Source of the DNA: Schleiferilactobacillus harbinensis DSM 16991
Lineage (GTDB): Bacteria; Bacillota; Bacilli; Lactobacillales; Lactobacillaceae
Assembly (NCBI RefSeq): GCF_000425885.1
Contig: NZ_AUEH01000019.1
Location: forward strand, 14,743-51,854
Direction of reading: 5' to 3'
Length of the DNA: 37,112 bases
A program made the position numbers and the translations under genes. The first letter of the stretch is position 1. Every line of letters begins with the position of its first letter. The notes under the pieces are model-generated. The model was not told the origin of the DNA. It saw nothing but the letters and a program-made list of their open reading frames with translations, and searched no databases. Below are positions 13,162 to 22,192 of the stretch, one piece after another.

Positions 13162-13938
13162 TTAGGCGCCTGTACTCAGCGTCCACGTGATGTCGGTTTG
13201 GTAAATGGCGTTGGCCGGGACGTTCACGCTTTGGGGAGCAAAGTGCAGTCCCGCGGCGTCCGGTCCTGTCAAACTCCAGCTGGTCCGGCCGATGCCGAAG
13301 CCGCTGGGCGCCGTGACTACTTTGGCGGCCTCAGTGCCAATCCCGGTGGCGGCCAGCTTGAGGGTATCTGCGTTGCCGATTTGTGCTGTGGCTGGCGCGT
13401 TCAAGGAAAGTGTGATGCCGGTAAGCGGGGCGGCATCCGGGGCGGTGAACGATGCGCCCAGCTGCGTCGTCAGGTTCCAGCCCGCACCGGTGCCCCGCAG
13501 GTCGTCAACGACCAGTGCGCCGCCGCTATTGCCGTCGTTGGCACTGAAGTTCTTCGACGTGACCTTCGCGGTGTCGCTGGGAGTCGTGACGGTGTTATTC
13601 GTTAATTTCTGATCGCCGCCGTTGAGGATCGTCCCGGCATTGACTTGACCGAAGCTCAAATCCGGCACTGCGGTCAGCTCTAAGGCGCCGCCCAAGACGG
13701 AGAACTCCGCGGTGGACTTGGCCACCGCGCCAGCAGTTGTCGTCGCGGCAAAGTAATTCGCCGTCGCGGTGACGGTGGTATCGGCGCTCAAGTTATAGCC
13801 GCTATCGCCTGGCCCGACGCCGCCAGCCGCGGCCCCAGTCGTATCGGCGGCGCCAACGGTGACCGGTGACAGGATCAACAATAATGCGGCACTGCTTAAT
13901 ACTGTTGCTGTGAGCTGTTTCGCATGATGAATCATCAT
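13162..13938 (-). CDS. WxL-domain secreted cell-surface protein (258 aa)
   Basis: ATG 13938 follows AAAGGAGA; a GTG 21 bases upstream overlaps that site and was rejected. A signal peptide (VLSSAALLLILSPVTVGA) is followed by a Gly/Ala/Thr-rich region and the WxL domain: LELTAVPDLSFGQV, the proximal motif GAGWNLTTQLG, and the distal motif at the end (YQTDITWTLSTGA). The WxL domain binds peptidoglycan non-covalently, and members act in extracellular complexes with DUF916 and LPXTG proteins encoded next to them, as here. This is the first gene of the operon and probably the most expressed. Confidence 0.93.
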   Translation of the reverse strand: MMIHHAKQLTATVLSSAALLLILSPVTVGAADTTGAAAGGVGPGDSGYNLSADTTVTATANYFAATTTAGAVAKSTAEFSVLGGALELTAVPDLSFGQVNAGTILNGGDQKLTNNTVTTPSDTAKVTSKNFSANDGNSGGALVVDDLRGTGAGWNLTTQLGASFTAPDAAPLTGITLSLNAPATAQIGNADTLKLAATGIGTEAAKVVTAPSGFGIGRTSWSLTGPDAAGLHFAPQSVNVPANAIYQTDITWTLSTGA

Positions 13939-14048
13939 GGTCGAAACATCTCCTTTCACTTTTAATACGGTCAGTATATCCAGAAATGCGGCTAATACCG
14001 CATGAGATGATTTACTCGGAAAATCGAATATAGGTCGGCTGAAACGGC

Positions 14049-14108
14049 TATATACCAGTTATCACCAACAGAGTTCTCCGAAGATTGTTTTCTTTTGTAC
14101 GAAGATTG
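14049..14108 (-). promoter_or_regulatory. Candidate response-regulator promoter of the WxL operon (9-12-9 direct repeats)
   Basis: CGAAGATTG occurs at 14079-14087 and 14100-14108, exact repeats with a 12-base gap, hence 21 bases start to start. On the minus strand they lie just upstream of a poor -35 position and an extended -10 (TGGTATATA, 14057-14049). This is the geometry of LytTR-type regulator sites (9-bp repeats, 12-bp spacer). The repeat sequence does not match the usual LytTR consensus and no regulator gene is nearby, so the binding protein is unknown. Confidence 0.5.
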
Positions 14109-14176
14109 ATGCATCGTCTTGGCAAACGCCAGTCGAGCGGCAAAGGGCTGTGAAACGCTGAATTTCAAGCCAAAAG

Positions 14177-14205
14177 AAAACACCCGTCATTTTGACGCGT
14201 GTTTT
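14177..14205 (-). terminator. Terminator of helD
   Basis: On the minus strand AAAACACGCGTCA pairs with TGACGGGTGTTTT (one mismatch) around AAA, followed by CTTTTGG. Confidence 0.85.
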
Positions 14206-14219
14206 GAGGAGATATTTGA

Positions 14220-16517
14220 TTAGATCGCCGCTGGAGTCGGCCGCAGATCTTGATAATGGAACAGCGCCGCCGGTACGTTTTGCAATAGCGGCGATGGCCG
14301 GTCGATGCCAATCAGCACTAAATTATGCATTGCCCGGGAACAAATCGTGTACAAGACATCAGCTGTGCCGCGATCGCCGAAGTTGTAGGCCGAAATATCA
14401 TAGGCAATGACCGCATCGAATTCCAAGCCCTTCGCCAAGTAAATCGGCAGGATCAGAATACCGGCGGCCAGAGACCGGTCATGTTCGCTCATGAGCTTAA
14501 CCGGTACTTCGCTGGATAAGCGGGCGTACAAGGATTCGGCCTCCTGCGCCGTTTTCGTTAAAATAGCCACGGTCTTGTTGTGCCGGAGCAGCGCGGTGGC
14601 TTCCCGGGACACGGCCGCAATGGCTTCAGTGTGGGGACAAACAATGTAAGTCGGTTTCTCCCCGGAGCGGGCGAAGGCGGTGATGTCGCTGCCGTCGGGC
14701 AGCAGGGCCTTCGCCAGATTGGTAATTTCTTCCGTGGAGCGGTAGCTCTTGTTCAGCGTGTGGGCACTGATCCGGCCGCCGCGGAACATCTGCCGGACTG
14801 CCGCCAGCCGGTCGGCGGCCTCATAGTGAGCGCTGAACACGTCCTGATCCCGATCGCCCAGCAGTGTGAAGTGGGCCTTGGGGAAGGCGTGGCGCAGGTA
14901 GCTGATCTGGGCCAGGGAATAGTCCTGCATCTCATCAATGAAGAGATAGCGGATGCTGTGGTTTTGCCCGCCGCCGGTGAGCAGATCCCGCAGGTAAAGC
15001 AGCGGGGCGGCATCGCTCAGGGGCAGGACATGCCGTTCAATACTGTGGCCGAATTCGGTGATCATTTCCGTCCACACCTTGGGAGCAATTGCCGCCGGCC
15101 GGGCGGTGGCGAGAAAGGCCGCGTACTGTTGGTAAATATCGAGGAAGTAATTGTTGTAAATGGCATCATACACCGGCTCGTACCGGCGGAAGACCAACTT
15201 GCGGGCGAGAAAATGCAGCTCGTCATCCGGCGACGCAAATTCCTTATCCCGAGTCCACGCGGCCAGGGTCGCATCATCCAGGAGCGATACCTCGTCTTCA
15301 ATTTCTTCCTCCCGGGCTAACCGGCGCAGCCGTTTCTTCAAGCGGGTGATCAGAATATTCTTGGTTCGCAGGAACTTATCGGCCAAGCGCATCTGGGCGG
15401 GCAGTTTCATGAAGATCCGCTGGATCTCTGCCTGACTGAAGAAGATCTCCCCGTTAAAGTTGATCGGCGTGAATTGCAGTGTCTCCGGCGGAGTGGTCTG
15501 GAGATACTGGCGCACCGCGGTCATGAAGGCCGGACTTTCTTTGTATCGGCGCATGCTCTGGGCGGTCTCCGGCAAACTGGTCATATCTGTTTCGAAACGC
15601 TCAAAGAGGGATTCGACATGCAATCCTTCGAAGCGCTGGCCGAGGAACTCCGCCAGCGTGACCTGACGCATGTTCTTTTCGCCCAGGCTGGGCAGGACTT
15701 TAGAAATGTAGCTGGAAAACAGCCGGTTGGGCGAGAACAGGATCATTTGATCCGAATCCAGCTGGTTGCGGGCGTGGTAGAGCAGATACGCGACCCGCTG
15801 GAGGATCGCGCTGGTCTTGCCGGAACCGGCCACGCCCTGTACCAGCAGGAGGTCGGCGTCGGTGTTGCGGATAATGTCGTTCTGCGCTTTTTGAATCGTG
15901 GAAACGATGTTGCGCATGTACTCGTCCGTTTGCTGGCCGAGGACGTGCTGGAGAACGGAATCGCCGACGGTTTCGTTGGTGTCGAACATGTTCTCGATGT
16001 GGCCGTCTTCAATTTGAAACTGGCGCTTACGGGTCAGATCCACCCGCTGGCGGCCCATGGGGGCATCGTAGGTGGCCGGTCCCAGCGTGCCATTATAGTA
16101 GAGGGCGCTGATCGGGGCCCGCCAATCGTAGACGAGGAAATGATCGTCGCCATCCATTAAGGTGGCGGTGCCGATATACAGAGTATTCTGGTCGCCGTCT
16201 TCGGCGATGTCGATGCGGCCAAAATAGGGCGATGCTGACAAAAGCGTCAGCCGCTTCTCAGTATCTTGCAGGATGCGCTCACTTTCCATCTGCCCGGCGA
16301 TCATGTTTTTCTGCTGCTGCACGGCCGCGTTGGTTTCCATCCGGTCATCGACTTCGAAGGTGTTGACCTTGGTGTTTTCACCGTAGTTCTCATCCAAGCG
16401 CCGGGTCTCGGCCTTGGCACTGGCCAGTTCCGCCTGGGCGGCGGCCAGCTGCTGCGCGATAATCTGGGACACCCGGTCGACCCGGGCTTGTTCCTGTTGG
16501 CGTTCTGTATCTAACAA
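14220..16517 (-). CDS. helD: HelD-like UvrD/Rep superfamily helicase, RNA polymerase recycling (765 aa)
   Basis: TTG 16517 is used because AGGTGGG (16524-16530) lies six bases before it. The N-terminal 60 residues form a coiled coil (VSQIIAQQLAAAQAELASAK), as in the arm that enters the RNA polymerase channel. The segment YIGTATLMDGDDHFLVYDWRAP is characteristic of HelD. Walker A is GVAGSGKTSA near residue 230, motif II-like FIDEMQDYS around 525, and a final UvrD motif KGLEFDAVIAYD near 695. HelD dissociates stalled RNA polymerase from DNA using ATP. Length matches the Firmicutes class. Monocistronic, with promoter at 16575-16603. Confidence 0.88.
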   Translation of the reverse strand: MLDTERQQEQARVDRVSQIIAQQLAAAQAELASAKAETRRLDENYGENTKVNTFEVDDRMETNAAVQQQKNMIAGQMESERILQDTEKRLTLLSASPYFGRIDIAEDGDQNTLYIGTATLMDGDDHFLVYDWRAPISALYYNGTLGPATYDAPMGRQRVDLTRKRQFQIEDGHIENMFDTNETVGDSVLQHVLGQQTDEYMRNIVSTIQKAQNDIIRNTDADLLLVQGVAGSGKTSAILQRVAYLLYHARNQLDSDQMILFSPNRLFSSYISKVLPSLGEKNMRQVTLAEFLGQRFEGLHVESLFERFETDMTSLPETAQSMRRYKESPAFMTAVRQYLQTTPPETLQFTPINFNGEIFFSQAEIQRIFMKLPAQMRLADKFLRTKNILITRLKKRLRRLAREEEIEDEVSLLDDATLAAWTRDKEFASPDDELHFLARKLVFRRYEPVYDAIYNNYFLDIYQQYAAFLATARPAAIAPKVWTEMITEFGHSIERHVLPLSDAAPLLYLRDLLTGGGQNHSIRYLFIDEMQDYSLAQISYLRHAFPKAHFTLLGDRDQDVFSAHYEAADRLAAVRQMFRGGRISAHTLNKSYRSTEEITNLAKALLPDGSDITAFARSGEKPTYIVCPHTEAIAAVSREATALLRHNKTVAILTKTAQEAESLYARLSSEVPVKLMSEHDRSLAAGILILPIYLAKGLEFDAVIAYDISAYNFGDRGTADVLYTICSRAMHNLVLIGIDRPSPLLQNVPAALFHYQDLRPTPAAI

Positions 16518-16574
16518 TAAAATCCCACCTTTTCTTGGCTGCCTGTGGGTGACGTACAAAATAGCTTGCAGAAT

Positions 16575-16603
16575 ATTCTAGCCGGTTCGGGCGCGATGTG
16601 CAA
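16575..16603 (-). promoter_or_regulatory. Promoter of helD
   Basis: On the minus strand TTGCAC (16603-16598), a 17-base spacer and TAGAAT (16580-16575). Confidence 0.7.
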
Positions 16604-16628
16604 GGCGGACGGCTTATTGGCGGAAATG

Positions 16629-16678
16629 AAAAGCTCTCGGTACCCTGACCCTAAAAGGCCAAGTACTGAGAGCTTTTT
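16629..16678 (-). terminator. Terminator of the SAM hydrolase/trpS side
   Basis: AAAAGCTCTC pairs with GAGAGCTTTT across a roughly 28-base interior that contains a GTAC/GTAC pairing. A and T runs on both flanks make it potentially bidirectional. Confidence 0.75.
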
Positions 16679-16692
16679 GTCATTGATGGCAC

Positions 16693-17556
16693 TTACGCCC
16701 CCGGAAACGTCTGGGGCTGGGTCGGATTCATCGTCACGACCCAATCAATACCCGCTTGAATGTGATAAAGATCCGCAAACGATGCCTGATTGATCGCAAT
16801 CCCCAGATTCAGCAGCGAATTGACGTACACCAGCGGTTCGCCGACCACCACGGACGCAAAGGAGCGGGTGTAGCGCATCGTGTTCTGGTAGCGCAGCTGA
16901 TCGTGGTAGTTAATCGACACTTTGACGGTATCGCCGGTCTTGACGCCCAGCTTATTGAACGCTGTCACCGGAATATTTGTCCAAACCGAGCCAAAGCGCG
17001 GGTCGGTGATGTCTACCGCACCCGTAACCTGGTCCGGGCCGGTGGTCACCGGCGCCAGGGCCAGCCGGACCAGCTGATCCGGCGTGGTCAGCGGGCCGAC
17101 GTCCTCGAAGCGCAGCTGGCCGCTGGCCAGCGCCGCCCCGATATACGTATAGAGATCCCGGCCCCGGAAGGTATGCTCCTCGTTGAAGGCAGCCAGCGCT
17201 TGGCTGGTCGGGGTCTGAATTAAACGCGCCGCCCGCAACCCCTGGTAATGGGCCAAGTGGGTGATCGTGCCGTTATCCGGGGTGACGATGAACTTGTTGT
17301 CCATGGTTTCTACCGCGATGGGCTGCTGGTCATTGCTGACGCCGGGATCAACGACCGACACAAAGACCGTGCTCTCCGGCCAGAATCGGACCGTTTGGTA
17401 GAGCCGGTAGGACGCTGAGAAAATATCATAGGGCGGGATGTTGTGGGTCAAATCGTGTACCGCCAGCTGCGGGCCGACGGAATACGCGATGCCGTACATG
17501 GCGCTGACGGAACCATCCATCAGGCCGAAATCTGTTTGTAAAACTAAATGAGCCAA
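16693..17556 (-). CDS. SAM hydroxide adenosyltransferase (DUF62 family, 287 aa)
   Basis: The protein opens with LVLQTDFGLMDGSV, the conserved Asp of the DUF62/fluorinase fold, followed by VFVSVVDPGV, FIVTPDNGTITHL and EEHTFRGRDLY, a variant of the usual TFHGRD motif. Known members hydrolyse S-adenosylmethionine to adenosine and methionine using water in place of halide; secondary halogen removal has also been reported in the fold. The length fits. It lies 18 bases downstream of trpS and may be co-transcribed with it. No partner pathway is visible. Confidence 0.9.
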   Translation of the reverse strand: MAHLVLQTDFGLMDGSVSAMYGIAYSVGPQLAVHDLTHNIPPYDIFSASYRLYQTVRFWPESTVFVSVVDPGVSNDQQPIAVETMDNKFIVTPDNGTITHLAHYQGLRAARLIQTPTSQALAAFNEEHTFRGRDLYTYIGAALASGQLRFEDVGPLTTPDQLVRLALAPVTTGPDQVTGAVDITDPRFGSVWTNIPVTAFNKLGVKTGDTVKVSINYHDQLRYQNTMRYTRSFASVVVGEPLVYVNSLLNLGIAINQASFADLYHIQAGIDWVVTMNPTQPQTFPGA

Positions 17557-17574
17557 TTGCGCCGCTTCCGATCT

Positions 17575-18609
<1,035 letters not shown>

Positions 18610-18732
18610 TTAAATTTCCCGCGATATATAGACGAGAATAGTCTCATGATTCAGTTTGGGGAACGGGCAGTGGGATGTCAAGCTCAGTACTGGTAAAAAG
18701 CTAATTAATACCCAAAAAAGCTGCTCAGTCCT

Positions 18733-18795
18733 AAAAAATACTGCCCGGCCAAACCTTTTCCTGGGCAGCGGGCAAAACCTCCGTCTTCCGACGGA
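18733..18795 (-). terminator. Two hairpins with U tract upstream of trpS
   Basis: On the minus strand TCCGTC/GACGGA with a GGAA loop (18795-18780) is followed by CTGCCC/GGGCAG (18768-18741) and TATTTTTTAG. The second is terminator-like. It could end antisense or short leader transcripts. No promoter driving it was convincingly seen. Confidence 0.45.
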
Positions 18796-18813
18796 CGCCC
18801 GTTTGGGCCAACA

Positions 18814-18822
18814 TGATACAAT
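18814..18822 (+). promoter_or_regulatory. Extended -10 promoter of the lemA operon
   Basis: TGATACAAT is a TGnTACAAT element, 36 bases upstream of the lemA ATG; no good -35 is present. Confidence 0.55.
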
Positions 18823-18857
18823 GGTCCTAACGAACATATAGAAGAGGAGTACACGCG

Positions 18858-19475
18858 ATGCAAAATGGGAGTACTGATAACAAACCGCGCCGCAGTTATC
18901 TGCCGTGGCTGATCGTCTTGGCCGTGATCGTTGTATTGGGTATCTTTGGGATTTCCACGTACAACGGGTTGGCCAAACAAAGTCAGTCCGTGGATAGCCA
19001 GTGGGCCAACGTGGAGACTGTCATGCAGCGCCGGGCCGATTTGATTCCTAATTTGGTCAGCGCGGTGAAAGGATCCATGAAGCAGGAACAGAAGGTCTTC
19101 GGGGATATTGCGGCTGCACGCAGCAATTATTCCAAGGCCAATTCGGCCTCGGATAAGATGAAGGCCAATGCCCAGATCGACCAGTCCGTGGGCACGTTGA
19201 TTTCGGCCATTCACGAGAGCTATCCGCAACTGGAATCCAACAACAACGTCAAGACTTTGATGACGGAGCTGGAGGGCACTGAAAATCGGATCGCGGTGGA
19301 ACGCCGGCGCTATAACACGGCGGTCCAGTCGTATAACACCAGTGTGGTGACCTTCCCGCGGAATGTGTTTGCCAACATGACCGGCCAAGGCCAAAAGCCT
19401 TATTTCAAGGCTGAGACTGGAGCGGACAAGGCGCCTAAGGTGGATCTGGATGATTCCAGCAGCAGTAGTAAATAA
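18858..19475 (+). CDS. LemA family protein (205 aa)
   Basis: ATG 18858 follows AGAGGAG. A short basic N-terminus leads to one membrane helix (LPWLIVLAVIVVLGIFGIS). The LemA core is clear: VDSQWANVETVMQRRADLIPNLV, then helices with ANAQIDQSVGTLISAIHESYPQL and ELEGTENRIAVERRRYNTAVQSYN. A Ser-rich acidic tail ends the protein. LemA proteins have a short outside N-terminus and a four-helix domain of unknown biochemical role, and are often paired with TPM-domain proteins, as here. The stop region overlaps the next start by 26 bases. Confidence 0.93.
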   Translation: MQNGSTDNKPRRSYLPWLIVLAVIVVLGIFGISTYNGLAKQSQSVDSQWANVETVMQRRADLIPNLVSAVKGSMKQEQKVFGDIAAARSNYSKANSASDKMKANAQIDQSVGTLISAIHESYPQLESNNNVKTLMTELEGTENRIAVERRRYNTAVQSYNTSVVTFPRNVFANMTGQGQKPYFKAETGADKAPKVDLDDSSSSSK

Positions 19476-20259
19476 GCGTCGACGACAAGGGCGGTGGGGG
19501 AGTGTCCTCGCCGCCTTTGCGGTGCTGTGGGGTTTATTCATGCTGGCGCGACCCGTACAGGCCGCCAGTTTGCCAACCGTGCGGCCGGCCAACGGCGTGG
19601 CGGATGCCGCGGAAGTGGTCACCGCGCAGACAGCGAAGCAGCTGACGCAGACGAATGCCGCTTTGGCGAAACAGCCCAAGCAGCTGCAAATTCTCATCGT
19701 GACCGTGCCCCGGGACAAATCCTTGGTCAAGACTGAGAAATTTGTCCGGGCGCATTACTTAACCGACGGGACTTACCGCGTAGCGGTGTTGTACGCGCCT
19801 AATAACGGCCGGCCGGCGGCGCAGATCGTGACCAGCCATACCCTCAGTACGACCTTAACGAAGGCCATTACCGACCGTATCTTGACGGAAGCCGCGCCCA
19901 AGCTGCGCAGTCGCAAGAGCGCGGCCCTGAATGCGGGGTTTGCCCAAATGATTACGGCTCTGCAGTCCGTTATGAATAAACTGTACCATTATCCGCAGGC
20001 CGCCGACGCCCTGAGCGATAAGCAGATCCAGAACTATGTGTACGGCAATCGGGATAATTTGTTTACCCCCAAGGGGATGCTGATGGTGCTGGCCGTGATG
20101 GGCGTGCTGTTCCTCTTCCCCGGCCGGCGGCGCGATGCCAGCGGACGCTTGCGGCCATGGTGGCAGGGCAGTCATTTGGTGGATGAGCACCCGGAGGATG
20201 AAGACGATGATGAGACGGAAAAAGACGAGGATAAAGATCCGCACAAGACTAAGGAGTGA
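19450..20259 (+). CDS. TPM-domain membrane protein (269 aa)
   Basis: ATG 19450 overlaps lemA by 26 bases; no other in-frame start is available before the signal peptide. That signal peptide (LAAFAVLWGLFMLARPVQA) precedes a TPM domain: ANGVADAAEVVTAQTAKQL, LQILIVTVPRDKS and YRVAVLYAPNNGR. A membrane helix (GMLMVLAVMGVLFLFPG) near residue 215 is followed by an acidic cytoplasmic tail (EDDDETEKDEDKD). TPM domains have been linked to phosphatase-like activity and to photosystem repair in plants. In Firmicutes they accompany LemA; the function in the envelope is unknown. Confidence 0.85.
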   Translation: MIPAAVVNKRRRQGRWGSVLAAFAVLWGLFMLARPVQAASLPTVRPANGVADAAEVVTAQTAKQLTQTNAALAKQPKQLQILIVTVPRDKSLVKTEKFVRAHYLTDGTYRVAVLYAPNNGRPAAQIVTSHTLSTTLTKAITDRILTEAAPKLRSRKSAALNAGFAQMITALQSVMNKLYHYPQAADALSDKQIQNYVYGNRDNLFTPKGMLMVLAVMGVLFLFPGRRRDASGRLRPWWQGSHLVDEHPEDEDDDETEKDEDKDPHKTKE

Positions 20260-20265
20260 ACAAAT

Positions 20266-20946
20266 TTGCCAGCGTCTTATCCAGATAAATATCACCTGAC
20301 CAAAGACCAGAATCGGCGGTACGCACGCCAAAATTTTGTTAATCTGGTGCATACAAATTCTCGTTTCGAAGGCGTCAATACCACACTGCCGCAAACTCAA
20401 ACCATTATGGACGGCTTAGGCGTTGACGGGGTATCGATTGACGACATTAACGTAATCGTTCAGCTCAAAAAAGGCTGGCAGCTGATCACTGAAGATGACG
20501 CGTCGTTGACGCTTGCGTTCGAAAAGAAAATCAACGCGATTGTCGCTCTGCATGATTCTCTGGCGCCGGGCGAACTACGCACCGGCCAGGGCGGGGTCGA
20601 TGTCGGTACTGCCGATTACTTTACGCCGCCCGCCGTTGATCCAAATCAGGAATCACGTTTTTTAACTGACTTGATGCAAGATGACCAGCGCAGTACCACC
20701 GACAAAGCGTTGACGCTGCTCTATCACAATATGCGTCAGCAGCTTTTCTGGGACGGCAACAAGCGCACTGCAACCTTGGCGGCCAATAAGCTCATGATCG
20801 ACCATGGTGCCGGGCTGATCAACGTGCCCTTGAATCTTTGGCCGCGGTGGAACGAACTGATCAGTGCGTATTATCAAAGTGCCGATATGACGGCAATCAA
20901 AGAATGGACATATGCCCACGCGATTCAAGGCGTGGCTTTAAACTAG
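20266..20946 (+). CDS. Fic/Doc-fold protein with Gln in place of the catalytic His (226 aa)
   Basis: TTG 20266 follows AAGGAG (20251-20256), which contains the TPM stop. The Fic motif reads QLFWDGNKRT (Q159-T168), where HxFxDGNKR is expected: the nucleotide-binding loop is kept but the general-base His is Gln159. An inhibitory-helix-like sequence NSRFEG (E35-G36) near the N-terminus has Asn where Ser/Thr is usual. Active Fic proteins transfer AMP or other phosphate-containing groups to hydroxyl side chains. This member is probably catalytically impaired or uses different chemistry. The next gene is a canonical Fic, so it may be a regulator or partner. Confidence 0.8.
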   Translation: MPASYPDKYHLTKDQNRRYARQNFVNLVHTNSRFEGVNTTLPQTQTIMDGLGVDGVSIDDINVIVQLKKGWQLITEDDASLTLAFEKKINAIVALHDSLAPGELRTGQGGVDVGTADYFTPPAVDPNQESRFLTDLMQDDQRSTTDKALTLLYHNMRQQLFWDGNKRTATLAANKLMIDHGAGLINVPLNLWPRWNELISAYYQSADMTAIKEWTYAHAIQGVALN

Positions 20947-20954
20947 GTGAGTAA

Positions 20955-21752
20955 ATGCCCAATTTAGATACAGAACTCAACCAAATCAAAGAATTGAGAA
21001 ACAAACTGAGCAAACACCAGCCGCTTTCGCCAGATCAGCGCCAGCGTCTCGCCCAGAACGTGCGCATTGATCATGTCTGGTCTTCGAATGCCATTGAGGG
21101 CAGCCCGCTGAGCCGCGCCGAAACGGCCACCATTCTTAATTCTGGGATAACGGCCGCCGATGCAGCAAACACTGCTACGGTTGAGGCAATTGACTTGAAT
21201 GAAGCCTACGTATACATGATGGCCTTGGCACAGGGCGACCGGCCAGTTGTTATCACGCATGCTCTCATGCGCGACTTGAATCGCCTGCTGACCCGCCACA
21301 CGACGATTCCACAATCTGCGGCCGGGGTGTACCGGTCAATCGATGTGTGGCCCAATGGTTCTGAAGACCGTCCTTATACCGCGCCATTTGAGATTCGGCC
21401 GCAGCTGGATGCCTTACTCCAGTGGGCCGATTCGGCGCAGCAGACTGCCTCACCAATCATCTTTGCGGCTGACCTGCATCAGCGTTTCGTCGCCATTCAT
21501 CCCTTCATTGACGGCAACGGCCGCACCTCGCGGCTGTTGATGAATCTGGTTTTGGTCAACGCAGGGTATCCCGTGATCAACATTTTACCCGATACTGCCA
21601 ACAGAAATGCGTACATTGCCGCCCTGGAAACTGCCCGCGGCGGTGATCCAGAACCGTTTGAGCGATTGATTGCGGCTTACGTCAAGAGAGTACTGGTGTA
21701 CGCGAATAACGCAGTGGTCGCAAATGGAAACAATAAGAGCGCTGACCAGTGA
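20955..21752 (+). CDS. Fic family protein, canonical AMPylase motif (265 aa)
   Basis: ATG 20955 follows GGTGAG, eight bases after the previous stop. The active-site motif is intact: HPFIDGNGRTSRL with His182. The N-terminal inhibitory motif SSNAIEG (S44-E48) matches [S/T]xxxE[G/N], which folds over the ATP site and holds the enzyme in check. Such Fic enzymes AMPylate proteins. Target unknown. It ends the lemA-TPM-Fic-Fic unit, and a strong terminator follows. Horizontal transfer is not evident from base composition. Confidence 0.93.
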   Translation: MPNLDTELNQIKELRNKLSKHQPLSPDQRQRLAQNVRIDHVWSSNAIEGSPLSRAETATILNSGITAADAANTATVEAIDLNEAYVYMMALAQGDRPVVITHALMRDLNRLLTRHTTIPQSAAGVYRSIDVWPNGSEDRPYTAPFEIRPQLDALLQWADSAQQTASPIIFAADLHQRFVAIHPFIDGNGRTSRLLMNLVLVNAGYPVINILPDTANRNAYIAALETARGGDPEPFERLIAAYVKRVLVYANNAVVANGNNKSADQ

Positions 21753-21760
21753 CGCACCCC

Positions 21761-21809
21761 AAAACACCCCTACATTTCGGAAATCTCCCGAAACGTAGGG
21801 GTGTTTTTC
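21761..21809 (+). terminator. Terminator of the lemA-Fic operon
   Basis: A stem of about 19 pairs (core ACACCCCTAC/GTAGGGGTGT and TTTCGG/CCGAAA) is followed by TTTTTCTT; A residues on the left also allow leftward use. Confidence 0.92.
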
Positions 21810-21876
21810 TTGGTCCCTCAAATTCTAACTGGTCATAGTGAAATCAACAGCATACATTACCTTGACTACTAGAAAT

Positions 21877-22071
21877 CTATGATTGCCGACTGGGCTTGCG
21901 GATTGGTGTAACAGCGATAAGGACGAATATAATGAGACTAACCCAAATCAATGTCACTTGGAGAGGATTGCTGACGCCCTTCAGAAAGAGCAAGTACAAA
22001 TCCAACGCGATGAAACCCAAGGGCAAGGATAAATTGCCAAATTTCTTACCGTTGTGAACCTTCTGAGACAT
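21877..22071 (-). CDS. Small two-helix membrane protein (64 aa)
   Basis: ATG 22071 is preceded by AAGGAGGCTGAATC, a strong site, which supports this as a real gene. Two hydrophobic segments (LGFIALDLYLLFLKG and LIWVSLIIFVLIAV) are separated by a short loop and framed by basic residues. No family was recognised. Monocistronic; the function is unknown. Confidence 0.7.
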   Translation of the reverse strand: MSQKVHNGKKFGNLSLPLGFIALDLYLLFLKGVSNPLQVTLIWVSLIIFVLIAVTPIRKPSRQS

Positions 22072-22150
22072 GATTCAGCCTCCTTCGTTCAGCTGCCGGA
22101 AACCGCTTTCTGCCCCCTGATTATACATCGTCCCGCAACTTGTTGGAATC

Positions 22151-22177
22151 AAAAAGGATGCCATCTCCTGGCATCCT
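22151..22177 (-). terminator. Terminator of the aldo/keto reductase gene
   Basis: On the minus strand AGGATGCC pairs with GGCATCCT, followed by TTTT. Confidence 0.88.
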
Positions 22178-22192
22178 CAAATTTCTCAACGC

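Noticed and set aside
18705-19730. 341-codon antisense frame across lemA and TPM
   Set aside because: Opposite to two clear genes, no plausible ribosome binding site, no recognisable domain.
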